From: WJMB01 sp964581465
GTDB lineage: Bacteria; RBG-13-66-14
Length of the DNA stretch: 64,000 nucleotides
NCBI GenBank assembly: GCA_964581465.1
Contig: CAZOOP010000002.1
Location: 1 to 64,000, forward strand
Direction of reading: 5' to 3'
Shown here: in pieces, positions 34,607 to 43,198 of the stretch
How the letters are laid out: each line of letters starts with the position of its first letter
Position numbering within the stretch: position 1 is the first letter of the stretch
The notes under the pieces: generated by a model
The model's input: only the letters and a program-made list of their open reading frames with translations
Database searches by the model: none
Told to the model about the DNA's origin: nothing
Made by a program: the position numbers and the translations under genes

Positions 34607-34961
34607 GGGATCATCACCAGAAACCGAACCAAGCACTCACAACCCAGGAAAGCCGCATCGAGAAGAGGGCTTGGTAACCACCCGCAGCGAGGGGTCAACC
34701 AGCGAAGTCCGATAACGGTCGAAGCTGCTAAAGCGAGCAATAGTGCGTCATCAGCAGGTCATTTACTTACCGCCTGGTAGACTCCCGAGCGGGACCAACA
34801 GCCTTCGGCTTGCGGTGGTTCTCAACGCAGGTCCAAGTGCATCGCCACCTGCACCGGCAAGACAATGCGGCGGGATGACAATGGCGGTGATTATGCGCTA
34901 TCAAGCAACCAATGACAGTCTATCAGCTAAATAAGTCGGTTCAGGTGCGAGTGATAATCCC
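34607..34961 (+). mobile_element. GGGATYATCAC element, copy B (MITE-like)
   Basis: Ends GGGATCATCACCAGAAACCG and ...GGTGCGAGTGATAATCCC. The 355-bp interior matches copies A and C throughout (GAGGGCTTGGTAACCACCC, CGAAGCTGCTAAAGCGAGCA, CAACCAATGACAGTCTATCA). No open frame. No clear target duplication. Confidence 0.85.
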
Positions 34962-35214
34962 AAAGGTTAAACCCGCGTGCCGAAACATGGACTTGCTGCG
35001 GAGCGTGTCTTTGCCGGCCGCCACTTCTTGACTCGCCGCCTTGTGACCGGCGGATACCATTCATGACGGCTTTCACCCGTTAACCGTTTGTTGACAAGCG
35101 AAGGGGGCGCATCGCCCATGCCATCGGCAAGCTACGAACACTTTTCGGTCCGCGGGTGGAAGATGTTCGGCATTGGTTGGACGCGTCCGGTACGAGCGTC
35201 GAGTATCGGCGTTA
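34962..35214. other. Non-coding stretch after pth
   Basis: No gene or hairpin recognised between the B element and the pth stop codon. Confidence 0.35.
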
Positions 35215-35835
35215 TCACTCGGGTTCACCGTCGACTTCGCCTTCGCCATCCTCTTTGGCTTCAGTGTCAACGAGGGGGCGACGGTTGAGCTCGGCCATCG
35301 CCTTCTGGTATCCCACCCGATCGAGCAGGGCCGCGCCCTTGACCGCCCGCTCGATGATCTCGGGCAGTCGGTCGGCCTCCTCGGTACTGAAAGGGGCCAA
35401 GACGAACTCGGCCAGGTCGGCGTAGCGGGGTGCCGGACCGCAGCCGACGCGCAGCCGGCCGAAGTCCGGCCCGATGCGCTCGATGATGTCGGCCAGGCCG
35501 TTGTGTCCGCCGTCGCCGCCCCGGGGCTTCAAACGCAGCGAGCCCAGGGGCAGGTTGACGTCGTCGCAGACCACCAGCAGCTCCCGCCGCGTCAGGCCGT
35601 ACTCGCGCAGCAGGCACTCGACGGCGCCGCCGGAGCGGTTCATGTAGGTCTGCGGCATCGCCGGGGCCAGATCGCGCCCGGCGTAGCGGACGCGGGCCGT
35701 CAGGCTCTGACAGCTCCGCTTCCACTCGGTTCCGCGTCCCAGCTCCGCCAGGCGTTCCACGACCATGAACCCCAGGTTGTGGCGGGTCCCCCGGTACTCC
35801 TCGCCCGGGTTGCCCAATCCCACCGCCAGCAGCAC
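35215..35835 (-). CDS. pth: Peptidyl-tRNA hydrolase
   Basis: About 206 residues. Releases peptides from prematurely dropped peptidyl-tRNA. VGLGNPGEEYRGTRHNLGFMVVERLA (about 5-30, catalytic His in TRHNLGF), PQTYMNRSGGAVECLL (about 60), ELLVVCDDVNLPLGSLRLKPRGGDGGHNGLADIIERIG (about 85-122). The tail (EAKEDGEGEVDGEPE) is acidic, as in the neighbouring L25. It starts 3 bp after the L25 stop; this pairing is conserved in many bacteria. Confidence 0.97.
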   Translation of the reverse strand: MLLAVGLGNPGEEYRGTRHNLGFMVVERLAELGRGTEWKRSCQSLTARVRYAGRDLAPAMPQTYMNRSGGAVECLLREYGLTRRELLVVCDDVNLPLGSLRLKPRGGDGGHNGLADIIERIGPDFGRLRVGCGPAPRYADLAEFVLAPFSTEEADRLPEIIERAVKGAALLDRVGYQKAMAELNRRPLVDTEAKEDGEGEVDGEPE

Positions 35836-35838
35836 GCT

Positions 35839-36501
35839 CTACTCCTCGGCGTCGTCGGCGGTCTCTTCGCCCTCGGCGCCTTCTTCGCCTTCCTCGAGGC
35901 CCTCTTCGTCCTCGGCCGCTTCCTCTTCAAGCAGAGCCGCCAGCACGCGCGGCTTGCGGACGTTGACCACCGTCTCGCTCTCGTCGGTCAGCAGCGTTAC
36001 GCTATCCGGGTACTCCAGATCGGAGACGTGAATGGCGTCGCCGATCTCCAGGTGCTCGATGGAGATCGAAATGGCGTCGGGCATCTCCAGGGGCAGACAA
36101 CTGATCTCGACCTCGCGCAACGTCTGCTCGACGACGCCGCCCTCCTTGACACCCTGAGCCGTGCCCTCGAGCAGGATCGGTATCTTGGTGTGGATCGGCT
36201 TGTCCATCGAGATGCGGTAGAAATCGACGTGGTAGTATTCCTCGGTGATCGGATCCTGCTGCAGATCGACGATGATCGTCGGATGCGACTTCTCGTTGAC
36301 CTCGAGGTCGATGATGAAGTTGTGGGCCTCGTGGGGCCGGATGCTGTGTGTGATGTCGAAGTGGCTCAGCGAGATGTGCAGGCTCTCGTCGAGTCCCTGG
36401 CCGTAGAGCACGGCGGGAATGCGCTCCTCGCTGCGCAGGCGGCGGGCCGCACCCTTGCCCCCTGGCTCGCGGAGCCGGGCCTCCAGTTTGATCCGTTTCA
36501 T
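35839..36501 (-). CDS. rplY: Ribosomal protein L25 (Ctc/TL5 form)
   Basis: About 220 residues from the ATG at 36501 (GGAAGGAAG upstream). 5S-rRNA-binding N-domain (MKRIKLEARLREPGGKGAARRLRSEERIPAVLYGQG...) and the longer TL5 C-domain (about 95-190, VDFYRISMDKPIHTKIPILLEGTAQGVKEGGVVEQ). An acidic tail (EEEAAEDEEGLEEGEEGAEGEE) closes it. First gene of the L25-pth pair. Confidence 0.96.
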   Translation of the reverse strand: MKRIKLEARLREPGGKGAARRLRSEERIPAVLYGQGLDESLHISLSHFDITHSIRPHEAHNFIIDLEVNEKSHPTIIVDLQQDPITEEYYHVDFYRISMDKPIHTKIPILLEGTAQGVKEGGVVEQTLREVEISCLPLEMPDAISISIEHLEIGDAIHVSDLEYPDSVTLLTDESETVVNVRKPRVLAALLEEEAAEDEEGLEEGEEGAEGEETADDAEE

Positions 36502-36715
36502 GTACTTCCTTCCCGAATTCGGATAAGCGCTCGATAAGCCGCCCACGGGCGGGCTCAAGTCGCGGTTTCTTCTCCCCCACCAGGGACGCTGATGCAGGTT
36601 GCAACATGCAGGCCGGAGATTTTAGCATAGCCGGACGAGCCCCGACAACCCCAAAGCCGCATTATCGCTCCGCCGATTCCACACCCCGTCACCCCGACCG
36701 ACAACCCCTCCACCC
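36502..36715. other. Intergenic region between rplY and the tRNA
   Basis: No gene recognised. It holds the divergent start sites of rplY and the tRNA. Confidence 0.3.
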
Positions 36716-36744
36716 TTGACCCCGCCGCCCCGCTGGTCTATCAT
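36716..36744 (+). promoter_or_regulatory. Promoter of tRNA(CAT)
   Basis: TTGACC at 36716, 17-bp spacer, TATCAT at 36739, 27 bp before the tRNA. Confidence 0.75.
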
Positions 36745-36770
36745 CTCTGCTCCGCGACATTGAGCGGTCC

Positions 36771-36847
36771 GGGCCCATAGCTCAGTTGGTTAGAGCCACC
36801 GGCTCATAACCGGTTAGTCCCAGGTTCGAGTCCTGGTGGGCCCACCA
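36771..36847 (+). tRNA. tRNA with CAT anticodon (Met, possibly Ile-lysidine)
   Basis: A 77-nt cloverleaf: acceptor GGGCCCA/TGGGCCC, D arm GCTC..GAGC, anticodon stem ACCGG/CCGGT with loop CTCATAA (anticodon CAT), T arm CCAGG TTCGAGT CCTGG, encoded CCA end. The fully paired acceptor end argues against initiator tRNA. Elongator Met versus Ile2 cannot be settled by eye. Confidence 0.95.
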
Positions 36848-37308
36848 AGCGCTAATCATCACCCGGCGTTTGTAGGTATCCGGCATCGCGGTTCCAGACA
36901 ATCGAAAAACGGCCGCACACGTTGGGATCATCGCCGGCTTCGGGCCGTTGGATAACGCTAACGGCTTGTCATTCCAAGCTTTTCAGCTCAAGCCACTCTC
37001 CTTTTCCGGCGGGCGGGTCAGCGACGACAGGCCGCTTCAGCCCTTGCACCAATCAGCCGTCGTCCCGTGTCGACACCCCGCGTCGGGCGGTTTTCTAGGA
37101 GTCTTCCCCCAGGGGGCTCTTGTAACGGGGGTCTTCCATTCGGATTAACCAACGCCGGTCGAGATTCAAGTGATGATCCCCTAACAGCCTGGTCACCACT
37201 TCGGGCTCCGCCGGGCAGATCCGGCTTCTTCCCGGCGGATGCGACGCGGCCCCGACGATCCCCAACGCCTCGAACGATAAACAAGCAAGGATAACCGAGA
37301 GGGGTGTT
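36848..37308. other. Gene-free stretch holding a decayed GGGATYATCAC-type element
   Basis: GGGATCATCGCCGGC at 36924 and TTCAAGTGATGATCCC ending at 37180 look like the two ends of a degenerate ~257-bp member of the terminal-repeat elements. The interior is not recognisably like A-C. No gene supported. Confidence 0.35.
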
Positions 37309-37758
37309 GTGAACTGGCTCTGGTTCGGTCTGGCGGGACTGATCATCCCCCTGCTCGTCGGCTATCTCGTCCTGCGCAACCGGCTGCGCTCCCTGGCCCG
37401 CCGCTGCCGCCGCCGGGTTCTCGACCGCCTCGACGAAGAGAACGTCCTGCTCATCGAGCCCGCCGCCAACTATCTGGGGCTGCGTTCACGGGGTCCGGGA
37501 CACCTGCGCGGTAACGGCTGTTGAGCCCTGACCGCCGCCGGAATCCACTTCGACTTCTGGGTCGGCGGCGAGATCATCGAGATCCCCCGGACCCGGATCA
37601 CCGGAATGCGCGTCGCCGGGAGCTTTCTGGGCGTCTCCAAGGGCCTGCCCGCCGTGATCGTCGGCTTCTCCGACCCCGGGGGAGCCGCTGACGAAACCGC
37701 TTGGATCTTCGCAGACCATAAAACCGTTGTCAGCGAGCTGGAAGACCTGCTATCATAA
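37309..37758 (+). CDS. Membrane protein gene with in-frame TGA at codon 72
   Basis: GTG start at 37309 with GAGAGGGG 4 nt upstream. A membrane helix (about 3-22, WLWFGLAGLIIPLLVGYLVL), a basic stretch, then ENVLLIEPAANYLGLRSRGP...RGNGC, followed by TGA (37522-37524). The same frame continues without stop for 77 more codons (ALTAAGIHFDFWVGGEIIEIPRTRI... to ELEDLLS-TAA) with the same codon bias. The whole reads as one ~149-residue protein: helix plus a PH/GRAM-like beta domain. Either TGA is recoded (selenocysteine next to Cys71), or a recent nonsense change or sequencing error inactivates the gene. A GCCGCCG/CGGCGGC hairpin lies just after the TGA. The TGA position would be a hydrophobic beta-strand residue, which favours mutation. 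Confidence 0.6.
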
Positions 37759-37773
37759 CCACCCGTTTCGTCC

Positions 37774-37850
37774 GGGCGATTAGCTCAGTTGGTTAGAGCG
37801 CCGCTTTCACAGAGCGGAAGTCACTGGTTCGAATCCAGTATCGCCCACCA
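37774..37850 (+). tRNA. tRNA-Val (CAC anticodon)
   Basis: A 77-nt cloverleaf: acceptor GGGCGAT/ATCGCCC, anticodon stem CCGCT/AGCGG with loop TTCACAG (anticodon CAC), T arm ACTGG TTCGAAT CCAGT, encoded CCA. Begins 15 bp after the TAA of the preceding gene. Confidence 0.95.
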
Positions 37851-37856
37851 TATTCA

Positions 37857-37880
37857 AACGACGGCCCCCGGGCCGTCGTT
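37857..37880 (+). terminator. Terminator after tRNA-Val
   Basis: AACGACGGCC-CCCG-GGCCGTCGTT followed by TTGTC. From here to the promoter at 38057 nothing else is recognisable. Confidence 0.75.
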
Positions 37881-38056
37881 TTGTCATTCCCACGGATGGC
37901 CGCAGGTGTGCGGCCGCCGATGACGGGGTACCGCCGCCGTTGAGCCGATGCCGTTTTTAGTGGAGGCCGGGATGACAGTTTCATCACTCAGTTGTGATAA
38001 TCGGGTGATCCATCCCCCGGCGTTCTGAGCCTCGAGGTCGGCAGCGTCCCTCCGTA

Positions 38057-38086
38057 TTGACAAGCCCCCCGCCGGACGCCTAAGAT
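38057..38086 (+). promoter_or_regulatory. Promoter of the DUF1015 gene
   Basis: TTGACA at 38057, 18-bp spacer, TAAGAT at 38081, 46 bp before the ATG. Confidence 0.65.
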
Positions 38087-38132
38087 AGCTGCGCTCGATA
38101 CCCGACGAACCCCACCCTGGAGGATTGCTTAG

Positions 38133-39467
38133 ATGGCCAAGATCGCCCCCTTCCGCGCCTACCGCTACGCCGCGAAAGCCGGCGGGCTCAAGGACCTGGT
38201 GACCCAGCCCTACGACAAGATCAAGGACGCGCTGCGCGACGAATACTTCGCCCGCTCTGCCCACAACATCGCCCACATCATCAAAAGCGATGAAGGCCCG
38301 GGCGACGGGACCAACAAATACGTCGAGGCGGCGGAGCTTTTCGAGAAAATGATCGCCGAGGGCATTCTCGAGCGCGACGCCGAGCCGGCGATCTACCTCT
38401 ATGATATAGAGTACGCCGGCCCCGAGGGCGACCGCCGGGTACGCTCGGGCTTCATCGCCCTGGCCCAGCTCGAGGATTTCTCCAAGGGTCACGTCAAACC
38501 CCACGAGAACACCCTTGAAGGCCCCAAGGCCGACCGGCTCAACCTGATGCGGGCCACCGGGGCCAACTTCGGCCAGATCTTCATGCTCTACCCGGACAGG
38601 GAAAAGGCCTCCGACGAGTTGATGGCGGCCTGGAAGAGCGAGCGCTCACCGGATATCGAGGTCGTCGACGACTTCGGCGAGACCCACCGGGTCTGGATGG
38701 TCACCGACGCCGACTTCATCGCCAAGCTGCGGGCGATCCTCGATCCGGTGGACCTGTTCATCGCCGACGGTCATCACCGTTACGAGACGGCGGTCAACTA
38801 CATGAACGAGATGACCGCCGCCGGCAAGACCGGCGTGCCGCCGCACAGTGTCGACTACCGGATGATGACCTTCGTCAACATGTTCGCCGAGGGGCTGACG
38901 GTCTTCGCCACCCATCGACTGGTCCACTCCCTGCCGCAGGAGAAGATCGATCCGGCCTGGTTGATCGGCGAGCTGGAGAAGGATTTCGAGATCCGGATCA
39001 TCGGCGAGGCCCAGGGCGGCGAGGACGAGATGCTGGGATATCTCGAGGCGGCCTACCAGGATGGGCGCGTGGCCCTCGGCCTGGTGATCACCGACGTCGA
39101 GGAGGAGTGCTACGTCCTGACCCACACCAACGAGGAGGCCCTGGACGAGTTCTTCGGCGAGGAGTACTCCGACGCCTTCAAGCACCTGGATTGCGCCGTG
39201 CTCCACGGGCTGATCCTGGAGAAGGTGCTGGGCATCGACAAGGAAGCCCTGGCCAAGCAGAGCAACGTCACCTACATCCGCGACGCCAAGGAGGCCATCA
39301 AGGAGGTCCATCTGGGCCAGATGCAGTTGGCCTTCCTGATGAACCCGACGCGTCCCGAGGAGGTCGCCGAGGTGGCCGGCGGCGGCGAACGGATGCCCCA
39401 GAAGTCGACGGATTTCTACCCCAAGATGATCACGGGGCTGACGATCAACAAATTCGACTTCGAGTAG
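38133..39467 (+). CDS. DUF1015-family protein
   Basis: About 444 residues, ATG with GGAGG 10 nt upstream. Family start MAKIAPFRAYRYAAKAGGLKDLVTQPYDKI, then GHVKPHENTLEGPKADRLNLMRATGANFGQIFMLY (about 113-147), LFIADGHHRYETAVNYMNEM (about 208-227, the most conserved block), and QMQLAFLMNPTRPEEVAEVAGGGERMPQKSTDFYPKMITGL near the end. DUF1015 proteins are widespread soluble proteins without an established reaction; a kinase-like role has been proposed for relatives. Monocistronic. Confidence 0.93.
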   Translation: MAKIAPFRAYRYAAKAGGLKDLVTQPYDKIKDALRDEYFARSAHNIAHIIKSDEGPGDGTNKYVEAAELFEKMIAEGILERDAEPAIYLYDIEYAGPEGDRRVRSGFIALAQLEDFSKGHVKPHENTLEGPKADRLNLMRATGANFGQIFMLYPDREKASDELMAAWKSERSPDIEVVDDFGETHRVWMVTDADFIAKLRAILDPVDLFIADGHHRYETAVNYMNEMTAAGKTGVPPHSVDYRMMTFVNMFAEGLTVFATHRLVHSLPQEKIDPAWLIGELEKDFEIRIIGEAQGGEDEMLGYLEAAYQDGRVALGLVITDVEEECYVLTHTNEEALDEFFGEEYSDAFKHLDCAVLHGLILEKVLGIDKEALAKQSNVTYIRDAKEAIKEVHLGQMQLAFLMNPTRPEEVAEVAGGGERMPQKSTDFYPKMITGLTINKFDFE

Positions 39468-39547
39468 GTTTACCATATCCCGTGAGAGTCTTTGCAGGGG
39501 TCGACCTCCGGGGCGGCCCCTTTGCATACCGGATGCATACCGCCCCC

Positions 39548-39577
39548 CTGCCATCCGCCCGCTTCCTCTGCTATCAT
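39548..39577 (+). promoter_or_regulatory. Putative leaderless promoter of rlmN
   Basis: CTGCCA (39548) about 18 bp before TATCAT (39572-39577). The -10 ends 7 nt before the ATG, so transcription would begin at or next to the start codon. No Shine-Dalgarno sequence is present, in agreement. Confidence 0.45.
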
Positions 39578-39584
39578 TGACCCG

Positions 39585-40673
39585 ATGGAAACCCGGCCCG
39601 ACATCCGCGCCCTGGACGCCGCCGCCCTCGAGACCCTCCTCGCCGAGTTGGGCGAGCCGGCCTTCCGCGTCGATCAGCTCCGTCGCTGGCTCTGGACCGC
39701 CGGCGTCGAGGACTTTTTAGCTATGCACAATCTGTCCAAGGGTCTGCGAGAAACACTGGACGCCCGCTTCAGCGCCCGGCTGCCCCGGATCGTCGACGAA
39801 GCCAGCGCCGCCGACGGCACGCGCAAGCTGCTCATCGAACTGGACGACGGCGCCCGCGTCGAGACCGTGCTGATGCCCCGGGTGGGCTGGCGCCCCGAGG
39901 AGGCCGACGGCGGTCCGGCGCCGGAGTTCCACGACACCGCCTGCCTGTCCACGATGGCCGGCTGCCCGATGGGTTGCGCCTTCTGCGCCACGGCCAAGCT
40001 CGGCCTGACGCGCCGGCTGGCCGCCCACGAGATCGCCGCCCAGGTCCTGCTGCTGCGTCGTCACTCCGAGCGGCTGCGCAACGCCGTCTTCATGGGCCAG
40101 GGTGAGCCCTTCGAGAACTACGAGGCGACCCTGGAGGCCGCGCGGCTGCTCCTGGGTCCCCTGGGGATGGGCGCGCGCAGGTTGACCGTCTCCACCTGCG
40201 GCGTGGTCCCCGGCATCCGCCGCCTGGCCCGGGAGCCGGAGAAGCTCAAGCTGGCCGTCAGCCTCAACGCACCCGAGGACGCCCTGCGCGACGAGCTGAT
40301 GCCCGTCAACCGGCGCTGGCCCCTCGCCGATCTCCTCGACGCCTGCCGCGAGTTCTACGACCTCACCGGACGCCGGGTGACCTTCGAGTACGTCCTGCTC
40401 GGCGGCGTCAACGATTCACCCGCGCAGGCCCGAGCACTCGTCAAGCTGCTCCACGGTGTGCCCCACAAGCTCAACCTGATCGCCTACAACCCCGTCGCTG
40501 GACTGCCCTACCGGGAGCCGCGGCAAGCCGACGTCGAGCGCTTTCTCGAGCTCGCCCGCCGGGGAGCCTACGCCGCCAACCTGCGCCGCTCCCGGGGCGC
40601 CGAGATCGCCGCCGCCTGCGGTCAGCTCAGCCTGCGGAGCGCCACCGCTCCTCCCGAAGAACCGACGACGTAG
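39585..40673 (+). CDS. rlmN: RlmN, 23S rRNA (adenine2503-C2) methyltransferase
   Basis: About 362 residues. Radical-SAM enzyme methylating A2503 of 23S rRNA (and A37 of some tRNAs). N-terminal accessory domain, MAGCPMGCAFCATAKLGLTRRL (about 124-145; cluster motif CxxxCxxC), VFMGQGEPFENY (about 167), LTVSTCGVVPGIRRLA (about 200), KLAVSLNAPEDALRDELMPVNRRWPL, YVLLGGVNDSPAQA and the LNLIAYNP block. The resolving Cys of the C-terminus is in AAACGQL. No RBS; see the promoter entry. Confidence 0.96.
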   Translation: METRPDIRALDAAALETLLAELGEPAFRVDQLRRWLWTAGVEDFLAMHNLSKGLRETLDARFSARLPRIVDEASAADGTRKLLIELDDGARVETVLMPRVGWRPEEADGGPAPEFHDTACLSTMAGCPMGCAFCATAKLGLTRRLAAHEIAAQVLLLRRHSERLRNAVFMGQGEPFENYEATLEAARLLLGPLGMGARRLTVSTCGVVPGIRRLAREPEKLKLAVSLNAPEDALRDELMPVNRRWPLADLLDACREFYDLTGRRVTFEYVLLGGVNDSPAQARALVKLLHGVPHKLNLIAYNPVAGLPYREPRQADVERFLELARRGAYAANLRRSRGAEIAAACGQLSLRSATAPPEEPTT

Positions 40674-40743
40674 AGCAGCACCGCCGCGACCTTCGCCGAA
40701 CCAGTCTCCGACCGCCCGAGCGTTCCAATACGACCGGCGTGGA

Positions 40744-40826
40744 GGCGTTGGCACGTTTCTTGCGGAGATCGACGTGGGAGCGTAGTCAGGCTCGCCTCGC
40801 CCTGCTGCAAGAAACGTGCCAACGCC
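40744..40826 (-). repeat. 83-nt hairpin element, copy 1 (inverted orientation)
   Basis: Arms GGCGTTGGCACGTTTCTTGC (40744-40763) and its perfect complement (40807-40826) around 43 nt. The reverse complement of its spacer (AGCAGGGCGAGGCG...CGATCTCC) aligns with the other two copies, so it lies in the opposite orientation to them. Located 70 bp after rlmN and 110 bp before the next gene. Confidence 0.85.
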
Positions 40827-40935
40827 GGACCTGAGCGCGGCCCACTGTTCGTTTGTTCGGCGAAGGTCGCGGCTTGGCACCGGAAGCTTCTGTCCAGTTG
40901 AAATGACGCATTCTACCAACACCGAGGAGATGCCA

Positions 40936-42462
40936 ATGAGCGAAGGCGGCGAGAAACGGGTAATCATCATCGGCGCCGGGATCGCCGGCCTGTCGGCGGG
41001 TTGCTACCTGCGGATGAACGGCTACGATGTCACCATCTTCGAGCTGCACGACAAACCGGGCGGACTGTGCACTGCCTGGAGGCGCAAGGGCTACACGATC
41101 GACGGCTGTATCCATTGGCTGGTCGGCACGGCGCCGGGTTCGCCCTTCTACCGTATCTGGCGCGAGCTGGGGGCGATCCAGGATCGCGAAATCGTCTACT
41201 ACGATGCCTTCGCGCGCTACGAATTGTCCGACGGGTGCGCGATCAACTTCTATGTCGATCCGGACCGGTTGGAGGAGGAGTTCAAGCGCATCGCTCCCGA
41301 GGATGCCGAGGTCATCGAAGAGCTGGCCGGGGCGATCCGCAAGCTGGCCGCTTGGAAACAGCGCGACGAGGAGATTCTGACGCCGCCGGAGCACCGAGGT
41401 CTCTTCGCCAAGATTGGCGGCTTCTTCCGCATGCTGCCGCTGATGGGCGCCTTCAAGCCCTTTTACAAATTGAGCCAGGGCGAGTACGCCGAGCGCTATA
41501 CGAACCCCCAGTTGCGTGAAGCGCTGCGGGAGATCTTCCCGCCCCGGCTGACCGCCCTGGGCCTGCCGCTGACCCTGGCCGGGATGCACGCCCGCAATAC
41601 CGGCTATCCCGTCGGGGGCTCCCTGGAGTTCGCCCGATCCGTCGAGCGACGCTGCGCCGAGTTGGGCGGCGAGATCGTCTACAACAGCCGGGTGGTCGAG
41701 GTCCTCATCGAGAACGACACCGCCGTCGGCGTCAGGCTAGAGGACGGCTCCGAGCACCGGTCCGATTACGTCATCGGCGCCGCCGACGCCCACTCGACCT
41801 TCTTCGAACTCCTCGGCGGTCGCTACGTCACCGAGGAGCAGAAGCGCTACTTCGAGGAGCTGCCCATCTTCGAGCCCCTGGTCTTCGTCGGCCTGGGCGT
41901 CCGCGACACCTTCGCCGATATCCCGCCGCTGACCGACGGGATCATCTTCACCCCCAGCCGTTCGCTGCGGATCGGCGGTCGAACCTTCGAGCAGCTCCAC
42001 GTCTCGATCGAGAACTTCGACCCCACCCTGGCTCCGGAGGGGGCGACCACGATCAAGACCATGTTCTACGGCGACTACGGCTGGTGGCTGGAGAAGGCCA
42101 AGGATAAGCCTGCCTACCGCCAAGCCAAGGAGGAGATCGCCCTCGAGGTCGTCCAGCGGCTCGAGGAGCGCTTCCCCGGTATCTCGTCCAAGGTCGAGAT
42201 GACCGACGTGGCCACACCGCTGACCTTCAAGCGTTACACCAACAACTGGCGGGGCTCGATGGAGGGCTGGCTGATGACCCCGCAGAGCATGCGGATGCGG
42301 ATGCCCAAGACCCTGCCGGGTTTGAAGAACTTCCGTCTGATCGGCCAGTGGGTCAACCCCGGCGGAGGACTGCCCCCGGCGGGCTCCGACGGACGCCAAG
42401 TGGCGATGATCCTCTGCAAGCGCGATGGCAAGCGCTTCCACGCCGAGGAACCGGCGGGTTAG
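40936..42462 (+). CDS. FAD-dependent CrtI/retinol-saturase-like oxidoreductase
   Basis: About 508 residues from the ATG at 40936 (GAGGAG upstream). Dinucleotide-binding start RVIIIGAGIAGLSAGCYLRMNGYDVTIFELHDKPGGLCTAW (about 8-48). Then GYTIDGCIHWLVGTAPGS, a substrate domain (about 100-290), RHSDYV-type second FAD strand (SDYVIGAADAHSTFFELLGG) and the closing motif FRLIGQWVNPGGGLPPAGSDGRQVAMILCKRDGK. The family includes phytoene desaturases and all-trans-retinol 13,14-reductases. No carotenoid gene is adjacent, though isoprenoid genes occur at 60-63 kb. Substrate unknown. Confidence 0.9.
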   Translation: MSEGGEKRVIIIGAGIAGLSAGCYLRMNGYDVTIFELHDKPGGLCTAWRRKGYTIDGCIHWLVGTAPGSPFYRIWRELGAIQDREIVYYDAFARYELSDGCAINFYVDPDRLEEEFKRIAPEDAEVIEELAGAIRKLAAWKQRDEEILTPPEHRGLFAKIGGFFRMLPLMGAFKPFYKLSQGEYAERYTNPQLREALREIFPPRLTALGLPLTLAGMHARNTGYPVGGSLEFARSVERRCAELGGEIVYNSRVVEVLIENDTAVGVRLEDGSEHRSDYVIGAADAHSTFFELLGGRYVTEEQKRYFEELPIFEPLVFVGLGVRDTFADIPPLTDGIIFTPSRSLRIGGRTFEQLHVSIENFDPTLAPEGATTIKTMFYGDYGWWLEKAKDKPAYRQAKEEIALEVVQRLEERFPGISSKVEMTDVATPLTFKRYTNNWRGSMEGWLMTPQSMRMRMPKTLPGLKNFRLIGQWVNPGGGLPPAGSDGRQVAMILCKRDGKRFHAEEPAG

Positions 42463-42491
42463 ACTGATTTGTCGTCGGCGATTGTATTGTA

Positions 42492-42515
42492 GGGGCCGAC
42501 CTTGAGGTCGGCCCC
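42492..42515 (+). terminator. Terminator after the CrtI-like gene
   Basis: GGGGCCGACC-TTGA-GGTCGGCCCC, 29 bp past the stop, followed by ACTTAG. Confidence 0.7.
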
Positions 42516-42536
42516 ACTTAGTTGAAGGGATCATCA

Positions 42537-42858
42537 TCTGAAACTGAACCTACGTCGAAACCGCAACAGAGCGGCATTTGGAGCAGCAGTGCCGACTACT
42601 ACCTCATTAGAGGCTTTGGTTCGACGAGCTAAAGAGTTGTCAAACCTTCTTAAGTCAGCTAGTTGAAAACAGTTAGCCTACCTATGGCTGACAAGCCCAG
42701 AGTACAAATAGAGGCGCGTCTTCCCGCCTCTCAGCGCCCTTATAGTCCTCTTAGTCCGTCCGCTTAGTCCTCTTAGAAGTGCCCTCATGGGGGCAAGCCT
42801 GGTTGTTGTGCCACCAGCTCACCCACGGATCGTGACAGTTTGCGCAGCAATAAAACGA
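42537..42858 (+). mobile_element. Family-3 element D, right end interrupted by copy C
   Basis: Begins GGGATCATCATCTGAAACTG and matches 49030-49364 for about 310 bp (AACAGAGCGGCA.TTGGA, CAGCAGTGCCGACTAC, GGCTTTGGTTCGACGAGC, CACCCACGGATCGTGACAG). Its right end lacks the GTGATAATCCC terminus; copy C begins there. Confidence 0.75.
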
Positions 42859-43198
42859 GGGATTATCACTCGCACCTGAACCGACTCATCCAGCTAATAG
42901 ACTGTCATTGGTTGCTTAATCGCTAATAATCGATGCCATTTTCATGCCACTGCCAGGTGGCGATGCACCTGAAGCTGTGCTGATTACCGTCGAAAGCCGA
43001 AGGCTGTTGGTTCCGCTCGGGAGTCGACCACGCCGTGAGTGAAGGATCTGCTGACGATGCTCTATTGCCTGCTTTAGCAGCTTCGTCCGTTAGCCGACTT
43101 CGCTGGTGACGCCTCGCTGCGGGTTTTTACCAAGCCTCCTTCTCGAGGCGGCTTTCTTGAGTTGCGATAGCTTTGGTTCAGTTTCTGGTGATGATCCC
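42859..43198 (-). mobile_element. GGGATYATCAC element, copy C, with 8-bp target duplication
   Basis: 340 bp, reverse orientation relative to A and B. Ends GGGATTATCACTCGCACCTG and CAGTTTCTGGTGATGATCCC; the inverted termini agree at about 19 of 24 positions. The 8 bases TAAAACGA occur directly before (42851-42858) and directly after (43199-43206), a perfect target-site duplication. No coding capacity, so non-autonomous: a transposase encoded elsewhere would be needed. Confidence 0.9.

Noticed and set aside
37522..37524. Genome-wide recoding of TGA (code 4 or 25)
   Set aside because: Many clear genes end in TGA here (for example at 9835, 12649, 27719 and 11275) with no extension.
40744..40826. 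Integron attC site
   Set aside because: Arms are perfectly complementary and lack the RYYYAAC...GTTRRRY end arrangement and bulged bases of attC; no integrase nearby.
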